Positions 24,255-36,500 of a stretch of DNA of 38,641 nucleotides are shown in pieces. Within the stretch, counting starts at the first letter, position 1. The number at the start of each line of letters is the position of its first letter. This stretch comes from CAYWIT01 sp964458415 (lineage in GTDB: Bacteria > Pseudomonadota > Alphaproteobacteria > Micavibrionales > UBA2020). Under the pieces are notes generated by a model, which had not been told where the DNA came from, ran no database searches, and was given only the letters and a program-made list of their open reading frames with translations. Location: the NCBI GenBank assembly GCA_964458415.1, contig CAYWIT010000024.1:1-38641 (forward strand). The letters run 5' to 3'. Made by a program: the position numbers and the translations under genes.

Positions 24255-25747
24255 GCGTTTTGCCAGATTTTGCGTAGTGCAAGGTAGATAACAAAGGCCA
24301 AAGCGAAGCCGACAAACCAAGCGTAATTATAAAGCTCTGTCAATATGACAGGCACGCTGGAGGCATCAAGAATTTTTACGTTCACCAGAAATCCGGGCAG
24401 GCTGGGGGCGGCTCCGGCTATAAGGGCCATCAGCGCAACAATGCTGAATCCGCCCGTGAAGCGGTACGCGCCATCCGGCCTGTAAAGGGCGGTGATGTCA
24501 AGGCGGCAGCGATGCACAACAAAGTAATCTGCAATGAGGATTCCGCCAATGGGCCCCAGCAGGGCGCCATAGCCGATGAGCCAGGTAAAAATGTATCCGC
24601 TCGGGTCGGCAATCAGTTTCCAAGGCATGGTCAGAATGCCGATGATGCCCGTGATCAGGCCGCCTGTGCGGAAAGAAATTTTCCGGGGAGCAAGATTGGA
24701 AAAATCATTGGCGGGAGAAACGACGTTGGCGGCAATATTTGTCGCCAGCGTAGCGATACAGAGGGCCAGAAGTGAGATAACCAGTATAACCGGGTTTTGA
24801 AAACGGGTCAGCACATCCACGGGATCCCAGATTGTCGTGCCATAGATGATCGTTGTTGCCGATGTGACCGCTACGCCGATAAAGGAATAAAGCGCCATCG
24901 TTGTAGGAAGGCCAAGAGCTTGCCCAAGCATCTGGTCGCGCTGCGTCTTTGCGTAACGCGAGAAATCCGGGATATTTAGCGACAGCGTTGCCCAGAAGCC
25001 AACCATGCCGGTCAGCGCCGGAAAAAAGAAGGAGAGGAATTGACCGGCTTGCGGCTGTCCGGCGTCAAACTGGGAGGGCTGTGACAAAATCGGACCGAAG
25101 CCGCCCGCTGTATGCCAGGCCCAGGCCAGCAGCAGCAAGCCCATGGTGATCAGGAGAGGAGCCTTGATGTTGAGCAGGAAGCGGATCGTATCGATACCGC
25201 GATAAATGACCCACATGTTGATGCCCCAGAAGAACAGGAAACAGGAAAACTCGCCAGGCGTAATGCCAAGCCAGTTTTCGGCGGGTGTGACATCAAGATT
25301 AAAAAGGACAACGCAAATTTTGTAAATCGCAGCGCCACCGATCCATGTCTGGATGCCAAACCATCCGCAGGCGACAAAAGCGCGGAGGAGGGCTGGAATA
25401 TTCGCGCCGTGTGTCCCGAAGGCTGCGCGGCAGTAGACAGGAAAAGGAATGCCGTAGCGTGTTCCGGCGTGGGCATTCAAAATCATGGGGGCAAGCACAA
25501 TCAGGTTGCCGAGAAAAATCGTTAGCACGGCCTGCCACCAGTTCATGCCGCCGCCGATGAGCGACGAGGCAAGCATGTAAGTCGGGATACAGGCCGACAT
25601 CGAAATCCACAGCGCGGCAAAACTGAACAGGCCCCATTTTCGTTCCGCGGTGGGAACAGGGGCAAGGTCGGCATTGAATAATCTGCCGTGATTTAATTCA
25701 GTGTGTCCGTATTCTGCAGTTTCTATCATGTAGGGTTCATTTTTCAA
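24251..25747 (-). CDS. NCS1-family nucleobase/hydantoin permease
   Basis: 498 residues with about 12 hydrophobic segments. NCS1 proteins import cytosine, uracil, allantoin or hydantoins with sodium or protons. Family features: the start motif NADLAPVPTAERKWG, SFAALWISMSACIPTYMLASSLIGGGMNWWQA in helix 1, IQTWIGGAAIY in helix 3, and VSPANDFSNLAPRKISF in the loop before helix 9. The neighbours imply a pyrimidine base or dihydropyrimidine/hydantoin cargo. Initiation is uncertain: the frame opens at a TTG (25747) and the next Met codon (25729) also lacks a clear ribosome-binding site. It shares its stop tetranucleotide with the convergent amidase gene. Confidence 0.92.
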   Translation of the reverse strand: MKNEPYMIETAEYGHTELNHGRLFNADLAPVPTAERKWGLFSFAALWISMSACIPTYMLASSLIGGGMNWWQAVLTIFLGNLIVLAPMILNAHAGTRYGIPFPVYCRAAFGTHGANIPALLRAFVACGWFGIQTWIGGAAIYKICVVLFNLDVTPAENWLGITPGEFSCFLFFWGINMWVIYRGIDTIRFLLNIKAPLLITMGLLLLAWAWHTAGGFGPILSQPSQFDAGQPQAGQFLSFFFPALTGMVGFWATLSLNIPDFSRYAKTQRDQMLGQALGLPTTMALYSFIGVAVTSATTIIYGTTIWDPVDVLTRFQNPVILVISLLALCIATLATNIAANVVSPANDFSNLAPRKISFRTGGLITGIIGILTMPWKLIADPSGYIFTWLIGYGALLGPIGGILIADYFVVHRCRLDITALYRPDGAYRFTGGFSIVALMALIAGAAPSLPGFLVNVKILDASSVPVILTELYNYAWFVGFALAFVIYLALRKIWQNA

Positions 25748-25822
25748 TTCAATGTTTAATGTTTGCTGATCAAAGTGTAGAGAGTAATAATTTTTTGTGC
25801 AATAAATGATCGGTGCAGGAAA

Positions 25823-25894
25823 TGGCGGAAGAGGTGAGATTCGAACTCACGGAAAGCTTGCGCCTTCGCTAGTTTTCAAGACTAGTGCTACCTT
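25823..25894 (-). tRNA. tRNA-Ser(UGA) 3' fragment, probable attachment-site copy
   Basis: Read on the minus strand, the segment gives an anticodon arm CTAGT-CTTGAAA-ACTAG (anticodon UGA, serine), a long variable arm GAAGGC-GCAA-GCTTTC, a T arm GTGAG-TTCGAAT-CTCAC, and an acceptor 3' strand CTCTTCC-G-CCA. The matching 5' acceptor GGAAGAG and D arm are absent: upstream of about 25890 the sequence no longer resembles a tRNA. It is therefore a non-functional 3' part, the footprint left when an element integrates into a tRNA gene. By this geometry the element extends to higher coordinates and the restored tRNA should lie beyond the window. Confidence 0.78.
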
Positions 25895-25937
25895 TGTAAG
25901 CCATTGATATTTAAAGATAAAGTTTTTGCCTCCCTTG

Positions 25938-25959
25938 AACTGTGTAACAAACTGTGTAA
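25938..25959. repeat. Two direct repeats AACTGTGTAA next to the tRNA fragment
   Basis: AACTGTGTAA at 25938-25947 and 25950-25959, separated by CA, giving a 12-bp period. Short phased direct repeats beside an attachment core are typical of arm-type binding sites of tyrosine recombinases. No integrase gene is nearby in the window. Confidence 0.6.
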
Positions 25960-26190
25960 GTTTTCAAGTGTTTTCTGCTCCAAAACTACTCTAAAAGTGT
26001 ACAAATGTATCAAGAATAAGTGCAGCGTCATTTTGTGCATTCCAATTCCGACCGGAGGTCAAAAGAGGCGGGACGTCTGATGTAAAACGGGTGTCTTCAA
26101 TCTTTGCCGCAAGGTTTTCTTCAAAGACTGCTCGTGTGACGCGGTGGCCCTCCGGCCATGAACTGTTCTGGCCTGTTCAATCCGCCCGTT

Positions 26191-26234
26191 CAGGGGAGCG
26201 TTCCATGCAATGCTCATTCGCATTGCATCCCCTG
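26191..26234. repeat. Compound inverted repeat
   Basis: A perfect 9-bp inverted repeat ATGCAATGC/GCATTGCAT (26205-26213 and 26220-26228, 6-base loop) is enclosed by CAGGGG/CCCCTG (26191-26196 and 26229-26234), with eight unpaired bases on the left side only. It could be a recombination or protein-binding site, or part of a small RNA. No T-run follows on either strand. Confidence 0.6.
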
Positions 26235-26764
26235 AAAACCCCATGACCAACCGTTTGCCGATTGGATGCGCGGTAAAATATCCGGAGATTTGCCCTCAAA
26301 TGGCATATTTTCACCGTATAAAAAATATTTTTTGATAAAAAGTGACACATAGATGGAGCGGCAATAATTGTTATATTAGTTTGATAAATCAGGTGCTTAT
26401 TTAAAATTTCTATTGTAAATTCAAACACTTTTAAATTGACATATTATGAGAACAAAGCGCGACCCTATGGAATCCCTCAGGTAGACGCGGGCAACGGCAT
26501 TTAATAGTCTCACTTGTGATTCGATTTATCCAAACTTTAATGAATGATAATTTCAGCGGAAATAAAGAGAGCAACGTTGATACAAATACTAACCTGAGCA
26601 GTTTGTTTTTAATGATTACTGGCTACTCCAAAATGAACAGGCTGGCAGAGTTTCGTCTAAAATTATTTTACAGGTGCATTTTGTTTAAACCATTTTTAAA
26701 GCGCATTACAAAAAAAACAACTGTCGTCTTTCCCGTCATCAGTAACCACGTACCAGCAACCCGC

Positions 26765-26786
26765 CCGCGTGCCATGACTCACGCGG
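26765..26786 (+). promoter_or_regulatory. Hairpin in the leader of the lipoprotein-RTX operon
   Basis: CCGCGTG (26765-26771) and CACGCGG (26780-26786) form a perfect 7-bp stem with an 8-base loop, ending four bases before the AAAGGA ribosome-binding site. It may affect translation or mRNA stability of the operon. Confidence 0.4.
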
Positions 26787-26804
26787 CGTGAAAGGAAAAT
26801 GATC

Positions 26805-27551
26805 ATGAAAAAAATGCCGAAGTTTATTTGGATACTCGCTGTGGTGTTTGTGATGGGTGTTTCCATGGCTTCTTGTGCCGGTGCGCAAGACGGCGGCGGA
26901 TATGCCAGCGGATCCTGGTCATATAAAATGACGGTTGAGATCGAAACACCCGAGGGGATCAAGACGGGCTCGGCTGTGCGCAAGGTTAGCGTAATACGTT
27001 CAGGCATATTGACATCTCAAATGTTGCCAACGGTAAAACTGAAAGGCGAGGCGGTTGTGGTTGATCTGGGCGCGCGGGGTGTCGTGTTCGCCTTGTTGAA
27101 AGGGTATAAAGTGGGCGCTGATTACGGCGCGGATATCCCCGCTTATATGTTCAATCCTGAACGGGCCTATATGTCGAGCAAGGGCATCGCGCATATGTCG
27201 CAGCTCAAAGGCGAAAGCAAGGTTCTTGATCCCGAATGGTACCCCCAGTTCGTATGGTTCCGCGATATTAACGATCCGAAGACGGTGGAGAATTTGCTGG
27301 AGATGGAATCCGACGGCAGGAGCTCGCCGACCTTCACCATCAAGAAAGACCACTTCGCAGAAGCCTTCGGCGCGGGCGTGAAGCTCAGGGAAGTCACCAT
27401 CGAAATGACAGATGAGCCTGTGACGTGGGGCGTTGTGGAAAAATATATGCCTTCATATAGGCCTATTGAAGACTATATGAAATGGATTAATACTCTCAAA
27501 TATAGTGACCCTAGACGCATTGGTCCCGATTTATTTAGAAAAGGAAATTAA
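26805..27551 (+). CDS. Predicted lipoprotein encoded before the giant RTX protein
   Basis: 248 residues from the ATG at 26805, eight bases after AAAGGA; the ATG at 26799 is too close to that site. The N-terminus MKKMPKFIWILAVVFVMG leads to a lipobox-like MASC (Cys about 24), so the protein is probably lipidated. The rest is soluble and rich in beta strands: SWSYKMTVEIETPEG and VRKVSVIRSG, then LKGEAVVVDLGARGVVFALLKG and a conserved-looking DPEWYPQFVWFRDINDPKTVENL. No family is recognised. It ends two bases before the ATG of the RTX gene, whose ribosome-binding site lies inside its last codons, so the two are made together. A role in handling, restraining or displaying the RTX protein is a guess from context. 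Confidence 0.82.
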   Translation: MKKMPKFIWILAVVFVMGVSMASCAGAQDGGGYASGSWSYKMTVEIETPEGIKTGSAVRKVSVIRSGILTSQMLPTVKLKGEAVVVDLGARGVVFALLKGYKVGADYGADIPAYMFNPERAYMSSKGIAHMSQLKGESKVLDPEWYPQFVWFRDINDPKTVENLLEMESDGRSSPTFTIKKDHFAEAFGAGVKLREVTIEMTDEPVTWGVVEKYMPSYRPIEDYMKWINTLKYSDPRRIGPDLFRKGN

Positions 27552-27553
27552 AA

Positions 27554-30500
27554 ATGAACAGCACTCTTATGAAGGCTATTCTTGCCATGGATTCGTATAA
27601 CAGAAGTTATAACGAAGGAATTAAACTGACCGGAGATGTTGTAGGAAATTATACGATCCTCAAGGATTCGTTTGATCTTGGCTATGTTGATCCTGAAGCA
27701 CCTGTTCTTGTCAGGAAAGATGAGGACATCGGCTTCTACGCCATCGCATACCAGAACACTGATGCGACAAGCGCGGACTACGGGCAGGTGACGATTTCCT
27801 ATCGCGGGACGGATGAAGGTTTTAATCCACTGACTTCAAAGGACGTGCAGCACGGATTTGGGGTGGGGATCGGGGATGCCGATACAAATCAGTCCCGTAT
27901 GGCCATTGAATTCTATCAGGCCGTTGCCGCCGCCCTCAATCCGTCAAACCCCGCTCCTTATGCCGCGAATATTTCCCTGACGGGAGATTCCATGGGCGGG
28001 GGCCTCGCCGGACTGGTGGGGGCCATATACGACAAGGATGCCGCTGTTTTTAATAGCATGGGGTTTGTAACGGCAGCCAACAGCCTTGGGCTTTATAATG
28101 TCGACCCGCAGACCAATGATAAACTTAGCCTTTATCCAGATCCACCAGGGGATGACGTGTCACTTTATCAGCTGATCAACGGCACACCCGGCTATGTTGT
28201 GAACGGAACGACGCTGGACGCAAAATGGGATAACGGCGGAGAATTTGATGTCGATTATCAAGGGATATCGGCCTATTACTTGCAGGGCGAAACGCTGACC
28301 AGTCTCAATAGCCTGCTAGACGACATCCTCGTGAATACGGTCAATGAGCCGCAGATGCTCTCTCTGGATCCTGCGATAGATATTTCCGGAAACGACCGGC
28401 ATAATATAGCCAGCGTTGTTATCCGCATGTTTGCAGGCACGACAGCAGAAGAAGAGAATTTATTCGGGACAGACTGGAAGATATCCGCAAAATATTTCTG
28501 GCCCGTGATGTACGATGTTGGTTTTGCCACAAAGATTGGATTTGGAGAGTATGGCGGCAGATACGATGCCGCCGCGAAGATGCGTAATGTTATCGCCTAC
28601 TCGGCGATTGACGAGGGGGAGGATTCCGTTTCCGCGCGTCCCTTCGGCGACACTGGTATTCGCGCGCTCTATAATGATGCGAATGATCTGGGTTGGGCTT
28701 TGTTTTTATCAGGCGGATCGGAAACGAATCTGCTCCGTACCTATGCAAAGGATATTAGCTATGCATTTGTACAATATGCTGGTCAGCTGGCAAAAAGCCA
28801 TATTCTGCAATCCAGTGCGGCCATTGATGAGACGCAAGGTGTTGTGTCTGTCGGGGCCGATGCCCTGACGGTGGATTTTTCCGATGAGACGTGGACATTC
28901 GGCGCGGACGGAATGCCGAAAATGGCGGCGCGGGAGATGTTTATCGATCATCTCGACGCCACCGTTTCTTCCGGAGCGCTGCGTAGCGCCATGACACAGG
29001 TCTATGGTTCAAGTACGGCAGAGATGATTGAGAAAATGACGCTGGCCATTACAGAGATTGGTAATGCTTACGTTCTCGCAGACCCATCGGGCGTAGAAAA
29101 ATCTCATATTTTTATCAGTGCTCAAAACAGTGGTATAGAGACGTCTGCGGATAACATAACAGGGTCATCTGGCAATGACATCATTCTTTCTGGAGCAGGG
29201 AATGATGTTATTAATGCAGGTGCAGGGAATGATATTGTTGATGGCGGAAATGATGATGATATTCTTCATGGGAACGACAATAATGATGCACTGATCGGCG
29301 GTACGGGTGTAGATCAATTATACGGGGATAGTGGCGACGACGTTTTGTATGCGGATGCTGACGCAAGCCTGATCACGCAGGAGATCTATGATGGCGGGAC
29401 GGGTACAGACACGCTGGATTTCAAGGGGTTTGGTACAGGGTTGCGCTATGTAACAGATGGCACGACGGTGCTGATTGCAAAGAACGACGGTATCGGCGGT
29501 ACTATAGATAGAAACAGCGCGAACATTATCGATATCGAGAATATCAACCTGACGGATAAGGCTGATTATCTGGAGATCGGAGCGGGTTCGGCGGGGCTTG
29601 TCATGGATACGCATGGTGGGGCTGATGAGGTTCTTGTTCTGGGCAGCGGCGCAGAGATTTCTACTGGCGCTGGCGTCGATACCGTTACAATCGGCGGGAC
29701 TGGTAATACTGTCCGCACAGGAGCTGATGCCGACAAGATAGATGTCGCCGGAAACGGTAATATTGTCTACACGGAAACCGGGGCGGACAAAGTCGACATC
29801 GGCGGTCTGCTGCTAACGGGTGGGCAGACATTGCTGGCTGATATTTCTGCGGAGGACAGAATTTATGCTTTTGGTTCTGAGCTTTCCGGGGGTGTCAAGA
29901 ACATCGCACAGGAAGGGAGCTGGATCACCAGCGGTCTTGTTAAATACGGTGTTAACCAGCTTGGTGATCTGGTGGCCGGCAATGCGCTGGGCGGAACGGG
30001 TCAGGCTTTTGTTTCTGGTTTCAATAACGTGCTTTCCGGCGCGTTAACAGCCAACATTTTGTTGGGCGAAGTGGCGGCAGGGGCTTATGCCTTTTTCCGT
30101 CAAAACCCGGATTATCCTTATGGCGTCTCGCTGCGCGATACTATCGACAATCTGCCGCAAACGATCAAGTCACTCTCGCATAATGCCAATCCGCAGTATG
30201 ATCCTCTCATTCTTGATCTTGATGGCGATGGAGTCGAGACAACCGCCGTTTCCTCGATCGCGCCGTACTATGATTTCAACGGGGATGGCTTCGCAGAACG
30301 CGTGGGCTGGGTGCATTCAGATGACGGTATTCTGGCGCGGGATACAAATGCTGACGGTGAAATATCCGCTGCCGAAATGTTCGGCAACGCGACTGTTTCC
30401 GGCTTTGATGCTCTTGCTGTGCTTGATGGAAATGCGGATGGCAAAATTGACGCGAGTGATGCCGCCTTTGCCGACCTTGTGGTCTGGCAGGATATTGATC

Positions 30501-33500
30501 AGGACTCAGTGACCGATGGTGGCGAATTGAAGACTCTTGTCCAACTTGGCATCAAATCTCTCAATGTGACGCCTGATTCAACAGTACCTGTAACGCAGGC
30601 TGGCAACACCATTGCCGCAGCGGGAACCTTTACGCGTAATGATGATACGACCGGTACGACTGGCGAGGTGCATTTTAATTCCACGCCGTACTATGCGCAG
30701 TGGCTTGAAAACGTAACGATAACTCCCGCAGCACAGGCTTTGCCTGATTTGCAGGGACACGGCAGCATTGCCGGATTGCGTCTGGCGATGAGCTATGCCC
30801 CGGATCTGGTTAATACAGTTAATAACGTTCTGGCTGCGATGACCACGCATAACCTTGCGGATCTTCGTGCCGATATTCTTCCCTTGTTACAGGACTGGAT
30901 GAATGCGATTCCTGTGCCCGCCGGAACGCCGGGAACGACGTCGCGCGCTAATGTTCCTGTTTTTGCAACCTTGGATGATCTTGCTGGTCCGCAGATTACG
31001 GATTACGGCCTTAAGGTTACAGATGGGTCGGGTACATATTGGGTTTTGGCCAGCGGCAATGATGTTCTTGACGGAGCCAGCAATCCGATTGCGCGTCCGA
31101 CCTATGCCGACTTGATGGCGCAGACGGGTTGGACGGTTCTGGAAGGTTCCGTGATCCAGTTTTTTGAACGCTGGACCGGTTTGAACATTCCGCTGGGAGT
31201 TGAAGGTGGAGAAACAGGTCAGGCGGCAATTAATGCTGCTAAAGACGTATTTTCGTCTTTCTGGGCGGAGATGAACACGCTTGCCGTCCGGCTGGCGGTG
31301 CAGGGTCCCCTGTCCGGAATTTTTGAGGGCGTCACTTTTGATGTTACCAAGGACAAATTCACCGCGACGACGGATGCGCAGCTTGTTCCTTTGTTTGAAA
31401 ACCTGCTGGGTTCCTCAGCGACTATTGAGGCGCTTGAGAGCTGGGCACCGATGCTGAATGTATTCCTGAATGATTTTGAGCGTCCGGGAGGGCTGGATCT
31501 TTCCTATGCGTGGATGTACCAAAACATCATCGCTGCTTTTGAAAATACCGTGCCTGCAGGCTATACGTTGGCGCAGGCTGCTGTGGCCGTTGGTGTGCCT
31601 AGTGAGCAACTTGTCACGACCGGAACCGAAAACAATGATCTCTTTTACATGGGCGCTGGCAACCAGACCGCCGTCGGTGGCGAGGGCGTTGATTCCTATA
31701 TTTTTGGCAATAATTTTGGACAAGACATCGTCAGTGACGAGGATAGCGGTGGCGGGTTTGATCATACAGACAGTATTCGCTTTGCCCATCTTACCCCGAA
31801 CGACGTAAGCCTTTATCGGGAAGGGAATGATCTGATTATTGATGCCAATAATTCGACGGACGAAATTCGTGTCACCGATCAGTTTCTCTACAGGATACCC
31901 GGTCTTTTCGGGGGGTATTTGAATCCTGCAAACGGCGTTTCCGAGATTATCTTTGCAGATGGAACTGTTTGGAGTAGAGGGGATATGGCCGTTGCCGTAT
32001 CTCATCCGCAGATAACGGATGATCTGGTGATCGGTACCGGACAAAGTGACTATCTGGATGGCGGGGCAGGTAATGACAAGCTGACCGGCGGAAATGAAGG
32101 CGATGTTTATGTTTTCGGACTTGGCTATGGACAGGATCAGATCGCTGATGCTGTGCCTTCAAGGATTGATCTGGTAAACGATAATGACACTTACTACTCC
32201 TTGTTAATTGAAACGCCGGACGTTTTGTACTTCAAGGATGTCAATCTTGATGATGTACAATTTCTTCGTGATCAGGACTCTAATGATTTGACTATTGCAG
32301 TGACAGGGACAACAGACAGTATTCTGATCAGCAACCAGTTTAATGCTTCTTACACGGGGGTCTTTGGGGTTCAGTGGTTTGACAGGATAGAATCCCTTGT
32401 GTTTGCAGATGGCCAAACTGTGCAATGGGACGATATTTTCTCTACCGTAATTTCGCAGAACACGACAAATGGCGATGATTTAATTTATGGTTTTTCATGG
32501 GAGGATACTCTGGATGGCGGGGCGGGCGATGATTACCTCTCCGGAAACGATGAAAATGATACTTATATTTTTGGTAGAGGGTATGGTCATGACACTATTT
32601 ATGAGCACTATCTGAATGCTCTAAGCGGTTCATTTGATGTTCTGAAACTGAACCCGGATGTTCTTCCTTCAGATATTAAAATCGAAAGGGGATTAGGAAA
32701 AGACGATCTTGTTTTAAAGATTATTGATACAGGAGAAACCGTCACGCTGATTAAGCAGGCCAAAGAGTATGTTTACGGCTACAATTTTGATGAAATTGAG
32801 GAAATTCGCTTTGCTGATAACACGGTTTGGAATACGGCCTATCTAAAAGCAACATATCTTACTGGGGCAACTACATCAGGGGATGACAGTATCATTGCTT
32901 TTACGGGCGATGATTTACTGGTTGGTGGTGCGGGTAATGACTGGCTTGAAGGGCGCGGTGGTGGAGATACGTATATATTTGCACCGGGGCATGGTCAGGA
33001 TGTTGTGAATGATTTTCTTGAGCTGGCAACGTGGGATAACCCGGATACTTTCGATTTTCAAGGCGGTATTACTCAGAGTGATCTTGTTTTTTCAAAGGTA
33101 GATAGGGATCTTGTTGTAACTTACGTGAGCGGGACAGATTCTATTACTGTTGAGAAATTTTTTGCAGGAGTTGATTTCTACAGGATTGAGAATTTCCATT
33201 TTTCCGACAATACGACGCTAAGCGATACGGACGTGATGACGCTTGTTTTTGGCACGGCTCCGATTACAGGAACAGACATCGGGGAAACGTTAGCAGGAAA
33301 CGCCGGTGACAACTGGATTTATGGACTAGATGGTGATGATACGCTAAATGGCTTGGACGGAAATGATTTTCTGGATGGCGGCGCTGGCAATGACTCTCTC
33401 AATGGTGGGAATGACGATGATATTTATTACGCCTCTGTTGGAAATGATGTCATTGAAGAAATTAGCGGGCTTGATGTAATTCAGTTTGGTTTTGGTATTA

Positions 33501-36500
33501 CCGCCGCTGATCTGGAGTTTAGTCGTTCCTATGTTAACAGCTATACAGAACATTTGCTGATTAAGTGGGGGGCTGACAACTCTATACTTGTTAATAATCA
33601 TTATCGTGATATTACGGCATCAGATTCGCGCGTTGAAACGATAGTTTTTGAAGATTCCTCAACCATTGATCTGCTTGCATTTACCCCGGTTACCTATGGC
33701 ACCTCCGGTGATGATATAATCTATGGGGAGCTGAGCTCTCTTTTTGTCGATCATAATGATGTTATTTATGGTTTAGAGGGTAATGACATCCTGCGTGGAA
33801 AAGACGGGAATGACATGCTCTATGGCGGGGCTGGAAACGACACGCTGGAAGGCTATACCGGAGATGATCTTTATGTCTACGATAGCGGGAATGATATTGT
33901 AGATGACTCTGGCTCATCGCAGGGAAACGATACTTTACTTTTAGATATTGCCGTTAACATTAATGATTTGACGTTCTATCGTTCAGGATCATCGCTAAAT
34001 CTGAATATTGATGTGGCTGGTTATGGCAGCGTATTGATTGACAGCCAGTTTTCAACCGGATACGCAAAAATTGAAACGCTCCGTTTTCAGGACAGCACAA
34101 CTCTAGACCTTATTGGCGTTCAGATTGAAACGCGCGGCACGGCTGCAAATGAGACATTGAATGGTGACGTTTTAAATGCCGGAATCAATGATATTATCTA
34201 TGGCAATGATGGCAATGACACGATAAATGGCGATACTGGGAATGACATCCTCTATGGCGGGAACGGGAATGACACACTCAATGGGGGGACCGGCATTGAT
34301 ACACTGTACGGTGGCGCTGGCGATGACATTTATGTGGACAATGCGGGCGACCTTGTTGTGGAAAATTCTGATGAAGGTATTGATCTTGTTAAGTCGAGTG
34401 TTACGTATGTTCTTGGAAACGCCATTGAGAACTTGACGCTTACGGGATCAGCCGTGATTAGCGGAACTGGTAACAGCCTTGATAATACGATCACCGGAAA
34501 TAGCGCGGTAAATATTCTGGTGGGGGATTTGGGCAATGACACGCTGATTGGTGGGAGTGGCAATGATACCCTGCTGGGGGGAGATGGTGACGATTATCTG
34601 GATGGGGGATCGGGCAATGACTCCATGGCAGGTGGCGCAGGAAATGATGTTTACTACGTCAACGCGACAAGTGATGTTGTGACAGAAAATGCTGATGAGG
34701 GCGTTGACACGGTTTTTTCCAGTATTGCACGTACGCTTGGAAGCAATTTTGAGAACCTTGTTCTGACGGGATCATCGGCAATTACCGGGACAGGAAATGA
34801 GCTTGATAATATTATTGATGGCAGTCAAAACAGTGCCATCAATACGCTTGCGGGAGGGACTGGAAACGATACTTATATTATTGGAACTAATGATGTTGTC
34901 TCAGAGGCGGTTGATTCAGGCGTGGATACAGTCCAAACGGGAGATAGTTATACGTTAACCGCTAACGTCGAGAATCTGACGCTGACAGGAACAGCAGCAA
35001 TTGATGGCACCGGAAATAATCTGGACAACGTTATTACCGGGAACGTTGGCAATAATATTCTGGCTGGAGGTCTCGGAAATGACACGCTCTATGGCGGAGA
35101 GGGGGATGACACCTATTTCTACGCCGCAGGCGATGGCAATGATTTGATTAATGATCAGGTCAGTGGGGCTGATATTCTAAGGCTCTCAGGAGTCACCCTT
35201 GCAAATCTTTCTTTTCAAAGAGATGCTAATGATCTGTTGATTGGAACGGATGGAACATCTGTAAATACAATCAGAATGCAGGATTTCTATACGGTGCCAA
35301 ATGGCAGAGTGGAGACGATACTTTTTGATGACGCTACTACTTTTGACCTGACAGGCCTTCTTAATCAGGCTCCTGTCGCACAAGACGATATTGCTTCTAC
35401 CAATGAAGACGCTATTTTGAGCGGCAACGTCCTGCTTGATAACGGCAATGGAGTGGATAGCGATCCGGATAATGATGTGCTTGCTGTGATTGCAGGAACG
35501 ATTGCAACGGCACAGGGCGGCAGTGCCGTACTGGCGGCTGACGGCAGCTTTACCTACACACCAGCGGCTGGTTTCTCTGGGGCCGATGGCTTTTCTTATA
35601 CGCTGGATGATGGGCGTGGCGGCACGGATACGGGGACTGTTAATATTACAGTCAACGCCGTCAATCATGCGCCAGTTGCACAAGATGACAGCTTTACAGC
35701 CGCCTATGGCCAATCAATCAGTGGGGACGTCTTCGCGGATAATGGCAATGGAGCGGATAGTGATCCGGACAATGATGCCCTGCAACTCGTAGAGACCTCT
35801 GTTACGAGCGCCTATGGATATACTGTTAATCTTAACACGATGGGTGGATTTGCGTGGATTCCGACAGCTGATTTTGTCGGCACGGATACGTTCAGTTATA
35901 CGATTTCAGATGGTAACGGACTGACGGATACGGCGACGGTGACTCTGGCGACCACAGCCCCGCAGGGTGCTATCGTCGGTACGTCCGCAGGAACAACCAT
36001 CAATGGTACAAGTGGAAGCGATCTGATTTTTGCTTTGGCCGGGAATGATGTTGTCAATGCCAACGATGGTAATGATACGGTTTATGGAGGTACCGGCACT
36101 GATACGCTTTATGGCGGAAATGGAAACGACCATCTTCTTGGCAATGACGGGAATGATACACTCTATGGCGATTTGTCAAGCAGTGGGACAGGTGATGACC
36201 TGCTCGAGGGAGGTTTTGGCAACGATACGCTGAGGGGTGGTGCAGGAATTGATACAGCCGTCTGGAATACGAACAGCACCAACTTCATCGTATATCGCGA
36301 TAATGTAAACTTTGTTAGAGTTGTTGATATGTCTCCGTCCGGATATGGGAACGATCAGATATACAATGATATTGAATACGTCCAGTTCAATGATATTACA
36401 CTGGATATCGCCGCTCTGAACCTGACGGTGGGTGGTGCGGCTTGGGGCATTGCCCCGACCGTTTATGGTACAGCGGGAAATGATACCGCCCTCTACGGCA

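Larger units (their letters stand above)
25748..26804. other. Long non-coding, AT-rich region at the island edge
   Basis: About 1 kb without a convincing gene. It holds the tRNA-Ser fragment, the direct repeats, a compound inverted repeat (26191-26234), AT-rich sequence about 26280-26460, and a hairpin just before the lipoprotein gene. Short open frames here (for example 26059-26250 and 26177-26428 on the minus strand, 26516-26791 on the plus strand) have no ribosome-binding site and no protein-like composition. An integrase remnant was looked for by translating across 25900-26060 and none was recognised. Confidence 0.6.

Noticed and set aside
25823..25913. Complete functional tRNA-Ser
   Set aside because: No 5' acceptor strand or D arm can be folded upstream of the anticodon arm.
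26059..26428. Two overlapping minus-strand open frames in the island edge
   Set aside because: Neither has a start signal or recognisable protein features; they span the inverted repeat and AT-rich sequence.
26516..26791. Open frame of 91 codons before the lipoprotein gene
   Set aside because: No ribosome-binding site, unlikely composition, and it overlaps the leader hairpin of the next gene.
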